DNA of 52,739 bases from Flavobacterium sp. ov086 (GCF_900187965.1 NZ_FZNL01000003.1:368997-421735); one strand, 5' to 3'. Positions 16,154 through 24,561 are shown, counted from the stretch's first letter. Notes: generated by a model from the sequence alone, not told the origin. A program made the numbers and translations.

Positions 16154-17488
16154 CTATGCTTCTGTCAATTTATTTAAAAACTCTAAACGAACGCTTCCGT
16201 CTTCGTCGATTTTTGTCAAATTGATTTCTTGTAATGTATTTACCAATTCCGGATTCCAAGGAGTTTTTACTTTTACGTAATTCTCTGTAAAACCGTGAAT
16301 GTATCCTTCTTTATTTTCACTTTCGAACAAAACCGTTCTATTAGATCCTAATTGACTTTCGTAAAAAGCACGACGTTTTTTAACTGATAAACCACGTAAC
16401 ATTTTACTACGTTTTGCTCGGACATTTGCAGGAACAATTCCCACCATATCTGCAGCTTCTGTATTATCTCTTTCAGAATAAGTAAAAACGTGCAAATAAG
16501 AAATATCCATTTCATTCAGGAAATGATACGTCTCTAAGAAATGTTCGTCAGTTTCTCCAGGGAAACCAACAATAACATCAACACCAATACAAGCGTGTGG
16601 CATTACTTTGCGAATCTTGTTTACTCTTTCGGTGTAAACTTCACGTAAGTAACGACGTTTCATTAATTTTAAAATATCATTACTTCCTGATTGTAGCGGA
16701 ATATGAAAATGAGGAACAAAAGTTCTGCTCTTAGAAACAAACTCTATAGTTTCATTCTTCAATAAATTAGGCTCAATTGATGAAATTCTCAAACGCTCAA
16801 TTCCTTCCACCTTATCCAAAGCCTGAACTAAATCAAGAAATGTATGTTCGTGTTTTTTATTTCCAAATTCTCCTTTTCCGTAATCACCAATATTTACTCC
16901 CGTTAAAACAATCTCTTTAATGTTTTGAGCCGAAATTTCTTTAGCATTTTGCAATACATTTTCTAAAGCATCACTTCTCGAAATTCCTCTTGCTAAGGGA
17001 ATTGTACAATAGGTACATTTATAATCGCAACCATCCTGAACCTTCAGGAAAGCACGAGTTCTGTCTCCAATAGAATAACTTCCAACGTAAAAATCAGCTT
17101 CGGCAATTTCGCAAGAGTGAACTTCACCCATATCGTTTTTGCTTAAATCATTAATGTAGTCGGTAATTTTAAACTTTTCTGTAGCTCCAAGAACCAAATC
17201 AACACCATCAACTGCTGCTAATTCCTCAGGTTTCAATTGTGCATAACAACCCACGGCAGCGACAAAAGCTTTATCATTAAGTTTCATTGCTTTTTTTACA
17301 ACCTGCTTAAATTGCTTATCAGCATTCTCTGTGACAGAACAGGTATTGATTACATAAATATCAGCTACTTCTTCAAAATCAACACGATCAAAACCTTCAT
17401 CATTGAAGTTTCTGGCAATTGTAGAAGTCTCTGAGAAATTCAATTTGCATCCAAGCGTATAAAAGGCAACTTTTTTTCTATTTTCCAT
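16154..17488 (-). CDS. mtaB: tRNA t6A37 methylthiotransferase MtaB
   Basis: A 444-residue radical-SAM methylthiotransferase that turns t6A into ms2t6A at position 37 of ANN-decoding tRNAs. The N-terminal UPF0004 domain carries three cluster-binding cysteines (Cys14 in TLGCKLN, Cys50 in VINTCSV, Cys81 in VGCYAQ). The radical-SAM CxxxCxxC is CDYKCTYC (Cys154, 158, 161). A C-terminal TRAM domain spans about 375-440 (FESENKEGYIHGFTENYVKVKTPWN). GCKLN rather than GCQMN at the start and the overall pattern fit MtaB better than MiaB or RimO. The gene stands alone on the minus strand with a TAnnTTTG promoter motif at 17549-17556. Confidence 0.93.
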   Translation of the reverse strand: MENRKKVAFYTLGCKLNFSETSTIARNFNDEGFDRVDFEEVADIYVINTCSVTENADKQFKQVVKKAMKLNDKAFVAAVGCYAQLKPEELAAVDGVDLVLGATEKFKITDYINDLSKNDMGEVHSCEIAEADFYVGSYSIGDRTRAFLKVQDGCDYKCTYCTIPLARGISRSDALENVLQNAKEISAQNIKEIVLTGVNIGDYGKGEFGNKKHEHTFLDLVQALDKVEGIERLRISSIEPNLLKNETIEFVSKSRTFVPHFHIPLQSGSNDILKLMKRRYLREVYTERVNKIRKVMPHACIGVDVIVGFPGETDEHFLETYHFLNEMDISYLHVFTYSERDNTEAADMVGIVPANVRAKRSKMLRGLSVKKRRAFYESQLGSNRTVLFESENKEGYIHGFTENYVKVKTPWNPELVNTLQEINLTKIDEDGSVRLEFLNKLTEA

Positions 17489-17548
17489 GGGAATAAACTA
17501 CGTTTTAAGTAGTAAGATATTATATTTACATCTCTTTTGAAGAGTTTG

Positions 17549-17556
17549 CAAATTTA
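17549..17556 (-). promoter_or_regulatory. Bacteroidota -7 motif TAAATTTG upstream of mtaB
   Basis: On the minus strand TAAATTTG matches TAnnTTTG, about 60 bases before the mtaB start. No TTTG at the ideal -33 distance was found, so this is only a partial promoter match. Confidence 0.4.
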
Positions 17557-17712
17557 CGTACAATATTCTTTAAAATAAAATCAATAATGCACTATATATC
17601 AACATTTTGCACTAAACCAGTATTTCAAGTCATCATAAAAAATCATAAATTATAGTAAACAGCTTATTCATAAATTCAATATTCACGAAAATGTAACATT
17701 GTTTCAATAAGA

Positions 17713-17760
17713 ATAAAACGACAAAATAATCGATAAAACGCAAATAATATCGATAAAACG
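17713..17760. repeat. Three ATAAAACG direct repeats at exact 20-base spacing
   Basis: ATAAAACG occurs at 17713-17720, 17733-17740 and 17753-17760. The last two copies share the longer ATCGATAAAACGCA. A 20-base period puts the repeats on nearly the same face of the helix, as for cooperative binding sites. Confidence 0.75.
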
Positions 17761-17990
17761 CATTTTTCCGAGTTTTAAATTCAAATTTTCTTACATTTAA
17801 CTTTGCTAAGTTAGTTTTTCGAAGTAATTTCACTTCTCAAAAACGGTTAACTAAAATTATATTATTTTAAATAATAATTCACGCATAACAATTTTGATTT
17901 TCCCTCGTTATGTTGTTGTTTTGTTATTAGAAAAAATGGGCAAGCCGAAAACCAGAAAGAGTAGGCAAAAATTATAAATTAAAACTCCAT

Positions 17991-18509
17991 ATGAAAGCAT
18001 TTTTACCCACAATCTGCTTGATGTTCTTAACCATTTTTAGCTCTCAGGCGCAAACTGCTGCTCCAGCTGCTAATCCATTTCCATCTATTAGCACATTGAC
18101 AAACTGGGCGAGCTTAAACTCTCAATCTCAATTTGATATTGCAATTCGTGCGGTTGGATTTAAATTTGAAGTAAAAGAACCGGGTGAAGGCTCAACTGCT
18201 TACACTTATATTCGTAAAGTAACGGTAAATGAAGTAAATTATACGGATAGAATCGTTTACAGAATTACCAGTAATAATTCGGCAAGTATTATTTCATTGG
18301 TAACTGCTTCGACTGATTTAGTAAGTTTGTACACTCCGCAATTGGCAACTTTCAAAAATAACAATTGTAAAACTGAAATGTCTAAAGACAAAAACACAAC
18401 TTGCAGCTGTTATGAAAGTGCAAATTTTGCAATCGATCTTTGCGACGAGCGTGTAAAATTGACAATGGGTGACGGAAATAAATATTTTGTTTCTGTAGCT
18501 AAAAAATAA
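17991..18509 (+). CDS. Secreted protein of unknown function
   Basis: A 172-residue protein with a signal peptide (MKAFLPTICLMFLTIFSSQAQ). The mature domain has a helical start (TLTNWASLNSQSQFDIAIRAVGFKFEVKE), then beta strands (AYTYIRKVTVNEVNYTDRIVYRIT). Four cysteines (NNCKTE, CSCYES, LCDE) could pair in the periplasm. No family recognised. It has its own long upstream region with the ATAAAACG array and a strong hairpin at its 3' end. Confidence 0.65.
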   Translation: MKAFLPTICLMFLTIFSSQAQTAAPAANPFPSISTLTNWASLNSQSQFDIAIRAVGFKFEVKEPGEGSTAYTYIRKVTVNEVNYTDRIVYRITSNNSASIISLVTASTDLVSLYTPQLATFKNNNCKTEMSKDKNTTCSCYESANFAIDLCDERVKLTMGDGNKYFVSVAKK

Positions 18510-18557
18510 TATCCAATACCTAAATTATATTTAAGTATTAAAACTACGAGCTGTTTT

Positions 18558-18604
18558 CCAAATCTTTGTAAATCTTAAACGAGATTAAGTTTACAAAGAT
18601 TTGG
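18558..18604. terminator. Long hairpin between convergent genes
   Basis: CCAAATCTTTGTAAA and TTTACAAAGATTTGG pair perfectly, extended inward by CTTAA/TTAAG. It separates a plus-strand secreted-protein gene from a minus-strand GNAT gene. It lacks a long T-run, so it is termination-like or a dispersed palindrome. Confidence 0.6.
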
Positions 18605-18622
18605 AACGCATTTCTTAGTTAC

Positions 18623-19150
18623 TTATAAGTTTGGATTTCTCATTTCATACCAAACTTCTAATTCTTCTTCATATTCAAAAGCATTTACATACTGTAAACC
18701 TAGCTTTTCTAAAATTTTTCTTGAGTTTTCGTTTCCTGGATCCGCGTAAGCGTAAACCGCATCTACTTTCATTACATTGAAAGCTTGATCTATAAAGGCT
18801 TTTCCTGCTTCAGTCGCATAACCTTTTCCCCAATGTCTTTCGATAAAACGATATCCTATTTCATAAAAATCTTTATGATTATTGATTTCATTTGTAATAA
18901 ATTTTATTCCGGACCAGCCAATAAACTCACCAGTTTCTTTTAGAATAACAGCCCAACGACCAGTACCAAAATCTGCATATTGTTTATGTAAAAAGTCAAT
19001 ATAAGCCCGACTTTGGTCAATATGCGTGATCGGCTTCTTCCCTACAAAAAGATGCACATTCGGATTAGATTCTAATTCAAATAGTCCTATATCGTCTGTC
19101 AGGAGAAATTCTCTTAATAATAAACGTTCTGTTTCTATTGGTCCTTTCAT
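18623..19150 (-). CDS. GNAT-family N-acetyltransferase (RimJ/RimL-like)
   Basis: A 175-residue acetyltransferase. It opens with the RimJ/L-like TERLLLREFLLTDDIGLFEL. The acetyl-CoA-binding region is IGYRFIERHWGKGYATEAGKAFIDQAF (the WGKGYATEA motif, near 110-118), followed by DAVYAYADPGNENSRKILEKLGLQ, the NxxSxxxLEKxG motif. RimJ/L-type enzymes acetylate protein N-termini or small molecules; the substrate here is unknown. It ends just 5 bases downstream of the HAD hydrolase gene on the same strand, so the two are co-transcribed. Confidence 0.85.
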   Translation of the reverse strand: MKGPIETERLLLREFLLTDDIGLFELESNPNVHLFVGKKPITHIDQSRAYIDFLHKQYADFGTGRWAVILKETGEFIGWSGIKFITNEINNHKDFYEIGYRFIERHWGKGYATEAGKAFIDQAFNVMKVDAVYAYADPGNENSRKILEKLGLQYVNAFEYEEELEVWYEMRNPNL

Positions 19151-19155
19151 AAAAA

Positions 19156-19959
19156 TTAATTTAAAATATAGCGTTGTACAACCTCAGCAACTCCATCGTC
19201 ATTGTTTGACGCTACAATTATATCAGCTCGGTCACGCAATTCAGGCGTTACATTATCAACCCAAACTCCAAGTCCGGCATATTCTATCATTGTTAAATCA
19301 TTTCCTGCGTTTCCTACGGCAATAATTTCACTTTGATGAATGTTTAATTTCTCTGCTAAGATTTTTATACTTGCTGCTTTATCGATTCCATTTTGTGCCG
19401 CTTCTAAGAAAAAAGGTTTTGACATTGCAATACTCAAATATGGCATTGCTTGTTTTAAATCGCTCTCTAATTCTTTTAGATAAGAAGGCTCAGCTAATAA
19501 AATACATTTCACTGTAGGTTCTGTTACTGCATCTCTAAAGCTTGACACTTTATTGTGTGGTAATCCCGTAATTTCTTTTTCGATTTCGATATACTCAGAA
19601 TCTGTTTCACTTATGATTTCACCATCTACATACGTGATAATATGCGTTTTCGTTTTTACACTATAATCGTATAAATCACGAATTTGCTCTAGCGTTAATT
19701 TCTGTTCAAACAAAACAGTGTCGTCTTTAGCACTACTAATTATAGCACCGTTAAACGAAATTATATAAGAATTGTTCAAGTCCAGTTCTAATTCTTTAGC
19801 ATAAGCAGTCATTGCCGATGTTGGTCGGCCTGAAGCTAAAACCACATAAACCCCTTTTGCCTGAGCTTCAAGAATCACTTTTTTATTAAGCTCCGAAATT
19901 TTATGATCGTCTGTCAACAGGGTATCATCCATGTCGAGCACCAGCATTTTATATTGCAT
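19156..19959 (-). CDS. Cof-type HAD-IIB phosphatase
   Basis: A 267-residue HAD hydrolase of the Cof/YbiV type. Motif I is LDMDDTLL, with nucleophile Asp9 and general acid Asp11. Motif II is LASGRPTSA, the motif III lysine is near GIDKAASIKIL, and motif IV reads VGNAGNDLTMIEYAG. In motif IV the first Asp of the usual GDxxND is Asn, while the second Asp is kept, a variation seen in some Cof proteins. Members dephosphorylate sugar phosphates, PLP or FMN; specificity is not readable. It lies between a DUF2007 gene and a GNAT gene on the same strand, with short gaps. Confidence 0.9.
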   Translation of the reverse strand: MQYKMLVLDMDDTLLTDDHKISELNKKVILEAQAKGVYVVLASGRPTSAMTAYAKELELDLNNSYIISFNGAIISSAKDDTVLFEQKLTLEQIRDLYDYSVKTKTHIITYVDGEIISETDSEYIEIEKEITGLPHNKVSSFRDAVTEPTVKCILLAEPSYLKELESDLKQAMPYLSIAMSKPFFLEAAQNGIDKAASIKILAEKLNIHQSEIIAVGNAGNDLTMIEYAGLGVWVDNVTPELRDRADIIVASNNDDGVAEVVQRYILN

Positions 19960-19988
19960 TATATTTTTTTCTAATTAAAAAACAGAGC

Positions 19989-20207
19989 TTAAATACTCAT
20001 TCTGAAATCCTCAATAACCGGATTTGCTTTTGCAAAATCTGTTTCCTGAATAAATACTTCAACCGCTAAATCTGATCCTCCATAACCACCTAAACGTGCA
20101 GATTGGATATTATCTTTTTTTACTGTCTCTACTCCAGCTTCTTCTAATCTTTCTTGCAATGCAAGTGCTAAAACTTCGCTTCCTGAATACACCTTCATTA
20201 ATCCCAT
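19989..20207 (-). CDS. DUF2007 (putative signal-transducing) small protein
   Basis: A 72-residue protein matching the DUF2007 pattern: VYSGSEVLALALQERLEEAGVET at the start, a glycine-rich turn (RLGGYGGSD), then AVEVFIQETDFAKANPVIEDF. DUF2007 is a small ferredoxin-like fold found alone or fused to others, with an unproven regulatory role. Conserved size and clean spacing to its neighbours (29 and 30 bases) support a real gene in the minus-strand cluster. Confidence 0.82.
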   Translation of the reverse strand: MGLMKVYSGSEVLALALQERLEEAGVETVKKDNIQSARLGGYGGSDLAVEVFIQETDFAKANPVIEDFRMSI

Positions 20208-20237
20208 GACATTCTATTTTTTATAATTATTTAATTC

Positions 20238-21053
20238 TTATTCTAAAATTATTTTTAACTGCTTTTGGAAATCACTATTTTCATTCATTCCCATATGTCC
20301 CTGCGCTTTTAAAGGATAAAAATGCCCGTTTGATTTTAATTCTTTACTCAATCGAACTGAATTTTCATAAGGAATCAATTGATCTTCCATTCCATGGAAA
20401 ATATAAATTGGCATTTTAATTTTGGGCAAATATTTATACGTTTCTAAATCAAATTTTTTCATGAAATCAGGAAAAAAAGGAACTTTTGTACTCGATAATT
20501 CTGCAAAACTATAATACGGAGACTGCAGAATTAAAGCTTTCGGCTTATTCTCTGAAGCCAATATTGCTGCGAGTCCCGAACCAATCGAATAACCCGCAAT
20601 AATGATTTTATTTTCAGGATATCGCTTTACTAATATTTTATAGACAATAGAAATATCCTTATTTAACTGCTCTTCATTTTCAATTATACCTTCACTTTTT
20701 CCGAAGCTTCGATAATCTAAAATAAAAATATCATACCCTAAACTGGTATATGTTTTTGCTATTTTACCCCAGGTTTCTAGTGTTCCCGCATTTCCATGAA
20801 GATAAAAAACAAGGCCTTTAGATTTTTCCGATTTAAACAAAAGTCCATTCAGGTTTATTCCATCAAATGACTTTATATTTAATTCTTCAAACTTTTGCTG
20901 ATACTCAAATTGATAATCTTTCGAAAGAGCTGCACTCTGAAAAACCATTCCAACCTGATTGAAATAAACATAGGAAACAATAACCACATAAATTACAACG
21001 AAAAATGCTAAAAGAACAATCGTTAAAAATTTAAAGGTTTTCAATATCTCCAT
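20238..21053 (-). CDS. Membrane-anchored alpha/beta hydrolase (BEM46/YqiA-like)
   Basis: A 271-residue hydrolase with one N-terminal membrane helix (about 8-30, FLTIVLLAFFVVIYVVIVSYVYF). The hydrolase domain has the oxyanion HGNAGT at about 84-89, the nucleophile elbow GYSIGSG, the acid in FHGMEDQLIPYENS, and the histidine in GHMGM. The closest style is the BEM46/ABHD13 group of anchored serine hydrolases, with unknown substrate. It lies 18 bases downstream of the DEAD-like gene and may be co-transcribed. Confidence 0.88.
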   Translation of the reverse strand: MEILKTFKFLTIVLLAFFVVIYVVIVSYVYFNQVGMVFQSAALSKDYQFEYQQKFEELNIKSFDGINLNGLLFKSEKSKGLVFYLHGNAGTLETWGKIAKTYTSLGYDIFILDYRSFGKSEGIIENEEQLNKDISIVYKILVKRYPENKIIIAGYSIGSGLAAILASENKPKALILQSPYYSFAELSSTKVPFFPDFMKKFDLETYKYLPKIKMPIYIFHGMEDQLIPYENSVRLSKELKSNGHFYPLKAQGHMGMNENSDFQKQLKIILE

Positions 21054-21071
21054 AAATGCTTTTTAAATCAA

Positions 21072-21737
21072 TTATTCTTCCTCTTCGATTTGATCCTCTT
21101 CTTCGTCAAGCTCTTCTTCACCTTCTTCGTCCATATCAAACAAATAAGGTTCCAACAACATTTTGTCTGCCAGAATTTCAATACGTTCTGTCAATGTTTC
21201 AGCAAAAATAATACGCTGTGTTTTTGTGATACTGTTTGAAATACGCATAATTTTAGTTTCATTACGTAGTTTCAATATAGGATCAGTATCATCCAGAATG
21301 AACATTTTTAAACGGTTTACATTATAGCCTGCCGTTGTAAACATGTCGCTTAGTTTATTTGGCGTACCAATCAAAACATCAATTCCTGTAGAAATATAGT
21401 TTTTATCATAATCCATATCACCTTTGTCATGCACGCCATAAACTTCCAGTTTAGAATATTTCCCGTATTTCTCAAAAAGCGCTTCCATTTCTAATACCTT
21501 AGCTTTATCTTCTACAAAAATCAAAGCACGTGGAGATTCTTCTGTATGACCAGCTAATTGCTGAATCACATTTAATACAATTGTTGTCGATTTTCCGGTT
21601 CCTGCCGGAGAAAGAATAATACAATCTGCACCACTTTTTATCGTCGAAAAAGTTTCTTGCTGCAAGATATTTGCTTCTGTTAAACCATTTTCAATTAAAG
21701 CGTCTTGTAATTTCTCGTTTATTTTTTTTAGTTTCAT
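21072..21737 (-). CDS. DEAD-like single-domain ATPase, helicase C-terminal domain absent
   Basis: A 221-residue protein matching only the first RecA-like domain of a DEAD-box helicase. A Q-motif-like ILQQETF is at 24-30, Walker A SPAGTGKST at 43-51, GTPNKLSD (motif Ib-like) at 124-131, motif II LDDTD at 148-152 in place of LDEAD, and FAET at 178-181 where SAT is expected. A very acidic tail (DMDEEGEEELDEEEDQIEEEE) replaces the second helicase domain. Without domain 2 and with Asp-Thr replacing the Glu-Ala of DEAD, unwinding by the usual mechanism is unlikely; RNA- or protein-binding is more plausible. The stop is a clean in-frame end rather than a frameshift as far as can be seen. It follows the NtrC-like gene by 51 bases. 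Confidence 0.8.
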   Translation of the reverse strand: MKLKKINEKLQDALIENGLTEANILQQETFSTIKSGADCIILSPAGTGKSTTIVLNVIQQLAGHTEESPRALIFVEDKAKVLEMEALFEKYGKYSKLEVYGVHDKGDMDYDKNYISTGIDVLIGTPNKLSDMFTTAGYNVNRLKMFILDDTDPILKLRNETKIMRISNSITKTQRIIFAETLTERIEILADKMLLEPYLFDMDEEGEEELDEEEDQIEEEE

Positions 21738-21788
21738 CTTCTAATTTTAGAATTTAGATTTTAGAATTCAGATTGAAAATTAAAATCA

Positions 21789-22952
21789 TTATTTACTTGC
21801 AAACATTTTCACGTCAGTTTCAGAAATTTCGTTTCCTCCTAAAATGATTAATCTTTCGACAACATTTCGAAGTTCACGGATGTTTCCTGTCCAATCGTAT
21901 TCTTGCAATAATTTTATGGCTTGCGCCGAAAATACTTTCACAGCATTTCCTTGCTCCGAAGCTATTTTCTCTGTAAAATGAGTAATTAACGCCGGAATAT
22001 CATCACGTCTTTCATTCAATGGCGGAACTTTAATCAAAATCACAGCCAAACGATGGTATAAATCTTCACGGAAACGACCTTCGGCAATTTCTGTTTTTAA
22101 ATCTTTATTAGTTGCAGCCACAACACGCACATCAACTTTGATATCTTTCTCGGCTCCCACTCTGGTAATCATACTTTCTTGCAAAGCTCGTAAAACTTTG
22201 GCTTGCGCCGAAAGACTCATGTCTCCAATTTCATCCAGGAAAATAGTTCCTTTATCAGCCGCTTCAAACTTTCCTGCACGATCTTTTACTGCTGATGTAA
22301 AGGCTCCTTTTACGTGACCAAACAATTCACTTTCGATCAATTCACTCGGAATTGCAGCACAGTTTACTTCAATCATTGGAAAATTAGCGCGTTCGCTTCT
22401 TTCATGCAATTGATGCGCCACTAATTCTTTTCCGGTCCCGTTTGGCCCGGTAATCAAAACTCTCGCTTCTGTTTGCGCAACTTTCTCAATCATCACTTTA
22501 ATATGATTAATAGCTTCGCTCTCACCTACCATTTCGTAGTTTTTACTTACCTTTTTCTTTAGAATTTTATTCTCGACTACAAGTTGTTTTTTATCTAAAG
22601 CATTACGAACCGTATTCAATAAACGATTCAAATCTGGTGGTTTTGATATATAATCAAAAGCTCCCAAACGCATCGTATGAATTGCAGTTTCCATATCGCC
22701 ATGACCAGAGATCATCACCATCGGAATTTCTGGCTTTATTTTTTTTACTTCTTCTAAAACCTCAACACCGTCCATTTTTGGCATTTTGATATCACACAAA
22801 ACCAAATCGTAATCGTTGTTTTTTATTTTCTCAAGACCCGCAACGCCATCTTCTGCTTCATCTACCTGATACGTATCATTTTCTTCTGATAAAATTTTCA
22901 CCAAAACTCTTCTGATCGATGCTTCGTCTTCTATAATTAGTATTTTACTCAT
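21789..22952 (-). CDS. NtrC-like sigma-54 response regulator lacking the Fis HTH domain
   Basis: A 387-residue protein. A receiver domain (1-120) has phospho-acceptor Asp54 in VLCDIKMP and a conserved Lys in YISKPP. An AAA+ sigma-54-interaction domain follows, with Walker A GPNGTGKE (169-176), the loop GAFTSA (216-221, consensus GAFTGA), Walker B GTIFLDEI (235-242) and the arginine-finger region REDLYHRLAV. The protein stops at about the end of the AAA+ C-subdomain (NIRELRNVVERLIIL...VKMFASK), so the Fis-type helix-turn-helix found in NtrC is missing. It would have to act without specific DNA binding, or through a partner. The partner histidine kinase is not in the window. Confidence 0.9.
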   Translation of the reverse strand: MSKILIIEDEASIRRVLVKILSEENDTYQVDEAEDGVAGLEKIKNNDYDLVLCDIKMPKMDGVEVLEEVKKIKPEIPMVMISGHGDMETAIHTMRLGAFDYISKPPDLNRLLNTVRNALDKKQLVVENKILKKKVSKNYEMVGESEAINHIKVMIEKVAQTEARVLITGPNGTGKELVAHQLHERSERANFPMIEVNCAAIPSELIESELFGHVKGAFTSAVKDRAGKFEAADKGTIFLDEIGDMSLSAQAKVLRALQESMITRVGAEKDIKVDVRVVAATNKDLKTEIAEGRFREDLYHRLAVILIKVPPLNERRDDIPALITHFTEKIASEQGNAVKVFSAQAIKLLQEYDWTGNIRELRNVVERLIILGGNEISETDVKMFASK

Positions 22953-22965
22953 TCTTTTTTCTTAA

Positions 22966-23118
22966 GGTTCAAAGTTGCAAAGGCACAAAGATACAAAGTT
23001 TAAAATCTTTGCCGCTTTGTACCTTTTAACCTTTATTATTATCATTTCTTATATTGTTTTGCATAGACTTAAAGATATTTATTCTAAGCTACAAATAAAA
23101 CCTTTGCAACTTTGAACC
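22966..23118. repeat. 18-bp inverted repeat GGTTCAAAGTTGCAAAGG in a GCAAAG-rich spacer
   Basis: GGTTCAAAGTTGCAAAGG at 22966-22983 has its exact complement at 23101-23118. The interior holds another pair (CAAAGATACAAAG...CTTTGCCGCTTTG). It lies between the ABC permease gene and the regulator gene, both on minus. It belongs to the GCAAAG-type palindromes seen around tRNA-Trp. Confidence 0.75.
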
Positions 23119-23141
23119 TCTGAACCTCTGCAACTTCAAAA

Positions 23142-24458
23142 CTAATACTTCAACCATTTATACAATTCTTTCCAGGTTGGTTTCTTGCCATACATCAAAA
23201 TACCAATTCGGTAAATTTTGGCAGCGAACCAGACTACAAGGAAAAAGGTAGCAAACAATAATGATACCGAAATTGCGATTTGCCACCACGGCACGCCAAA
23301 CGGAAGTCGCATTAACATTACAATTGGCGACGTAAGCGGAATCATCGAAAATACCACGGCAATTGTTCCGTGTGGATCATTTACAACTGTAAAAAATCCT
23401 ATATAAACACTTAAAATAAGCGGCATAATAATTGGCAAAAGAAACTGTTGAGAATCGGTTTGATTGTCAACCGCAGCTCCAATTGCAGCATAAAATGAAC
23501 TGTATAAAAAGTATCCTCCAATGAAATAAATCACAAAACCAATTAAGATACTTGCAATAGGCAAATTCCATAATTCGCTAATATACATTTGTGCCGTTCC
23601 TGACATTTCATGTTGAGCTGATTGCATCAATTCTGGCGAAATCCTAGCTGTTGGACCAACGTTTACACCAAAAAATGCTGAAGCTGCAAACATTAATCCT
23701 AAACCAATTATCGCCCAAATCAAAAATTGCAATAATCCCGCAAGCGAAGTTCCGATAATTTTACCAATCATCAATTGAAATGGTTTTACTGACGAAATAA
23801 TGATTTCGATAATACGATTCGTTTTTTCTTCGATCACACTTCGCATTACCATATTTCCGTAAATGATTATAAACATCATAATCAGGTATCCAAATGCGCC
23901 GCCAATTCCAATTTTTATTTCATTTAATCCTTTCAAACTTTCTTCTCCCGAAGCTTTTACCAAATGAATATTAACGGCAGATTGTGCTTTTTGGATTGCC
24001 AAAGTATCCAATTTTGCAGTTTCGAGATTTATCTTCGTAATTTTTTCTGCAATTACATCTTGTGTTTTTTCGATAAAAGAAATACTCGGACTGTTGTTCG
24101 AAATAAACTCAATTTTGCTTTCTAATTCTTTTAAATTACTTGTTTTTGGAATAATAATTAAACCGTCAAAACTTTCTTTGGTAATACTGTCTTTTAAAGC
24201 AGTAACATCAATTTCAGATAAATTTAGATATTTAAACTCTGCTTGACTTTTATTCTCCTTTACAAAATCATTTACAAACAAACCCGTTTCGTCATGAATA
24301 GCAATTTGTTTGGTTTCGGCTTTCATCGAACTCAAATAACCAATAAATCCAGCAATTGCTACAAACAATAACGGACTCAAAAAAGTCATGACAACAAAAG
24401 ATTTATTGCGAACTTTTGCAATAAACTCTCTTTTTATAATCAACGAAATAATACTCAT
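23142..24458 (-). CDS. ABC-2 type transporter permease (NatB-like)
   Basis: A 438-residue permease with the ABC-2 (ABC2_membrane_3) layout. An N-terminal membrane segment (about 20-45, MTFLSPLLFVAIAGFIGYL) is followed by a large extracytoplasmic domain of about 130 residues (50-180). A cluster of five or six membrane helices then fills residues 185-430, including the conserved MRSVIEEKTNRIIEIIISSVKPFQLMIGK coupling region. It pairs with the upstream ATPase gene. NatAB-type exporters are linked to sodium extrusion or peptide/antibiotic efflux; the substrate here cannot be read. The gap to the ATPase contains an inverted repeat of TCTAAAAATCT words. Confidence 0.9.
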   Translation of the reverse strand: MSIISLIIKREFIAKVRNKSFVVMTFLSPLLFVAIAGFIGYLSSMKAETKQIAIHDETGLFVNDFVKENKSQAEFKYLNLSEIDVTALKDSITKESFDGLIIIPKTSNLKELESKIEFISNNSPSISFIEKTQDVIAEKITKINLETAKLDTLAIQKAQSAVNIHLVKASGEESLKGLNEIKIGIGGAFGYLIMMFIIIYGNMVMRSVIEEKTNRIIEIIISSVKPFQLMIGKIIGTSLAGLLQFLIWAIIGLGLMFAASAFFGVNVGPTARISPELMQSAQHEMSGTAQMYISELWNLPIASILIGFVIYFIGGYFLYSSFYAAIGAAVDNQTDSQQFLLPIIMPLILSVYIGFFTVVNDPHGTIAVVFSMIPLTSPIVMLMRLPFGVPWWQIAISVSLLFATFFLVVWFAAKIYRIGILMYGKKPTWKELYKWLKY

Positions 24459-24472
24459 TTTTTAGATTAATT

Positions 24473-24561
24473 AGATTTTTAGACTTCTTAGATTATCAGA
24501 TTTTTTTTTAGATTTCCAGATTCAGTCTACGAATCTAAGAAGTCTAACGATCTAAAAATCT
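24473..24561. repeat. Inverted repeat of TTAGATT-type words between ABC genes
   Basis: The 22-base arm at 24473-24494 (contains AGATTTTTAGACTTC) is complementary to 24532-24561 apart from an 8-base insertion. The arm overlaps the end of the ATPase gene. Similar TTAGATTTTAGATTT tracts occur at 21740-21775 and 29757-29790. Confidence 0.65.

Larger units (their letters stand above)
17489..17990. other. 502-base divergent intergenic region
   Basis: No credible gene; a 66-codon minus-strand frame at 17633-17833 has no recognisable features. The stretch is very AT-rich. It contains the mtaB promoter motif and, at 17713-17760, three evenly spaced ATAAAACG repeats. Nothing else recognisable. Confidence 0.6.

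Noticed and set aside
17633..17833. 66-codon minus-strand frame in the gap before the secreted-protein gene
   Set aside because: Very AT-rich, no family features, overlaps the ATAAAACG array, and no start signal.
18623..21737. Gene cluster considered as a defence island because of the DEAD-like ATPase
   Set aside because: Neighbours are ordinary housekeeping-type genes (GNAT, Cof HAD, DUF2007, hydrolase), with no nuclease or known defence partner.
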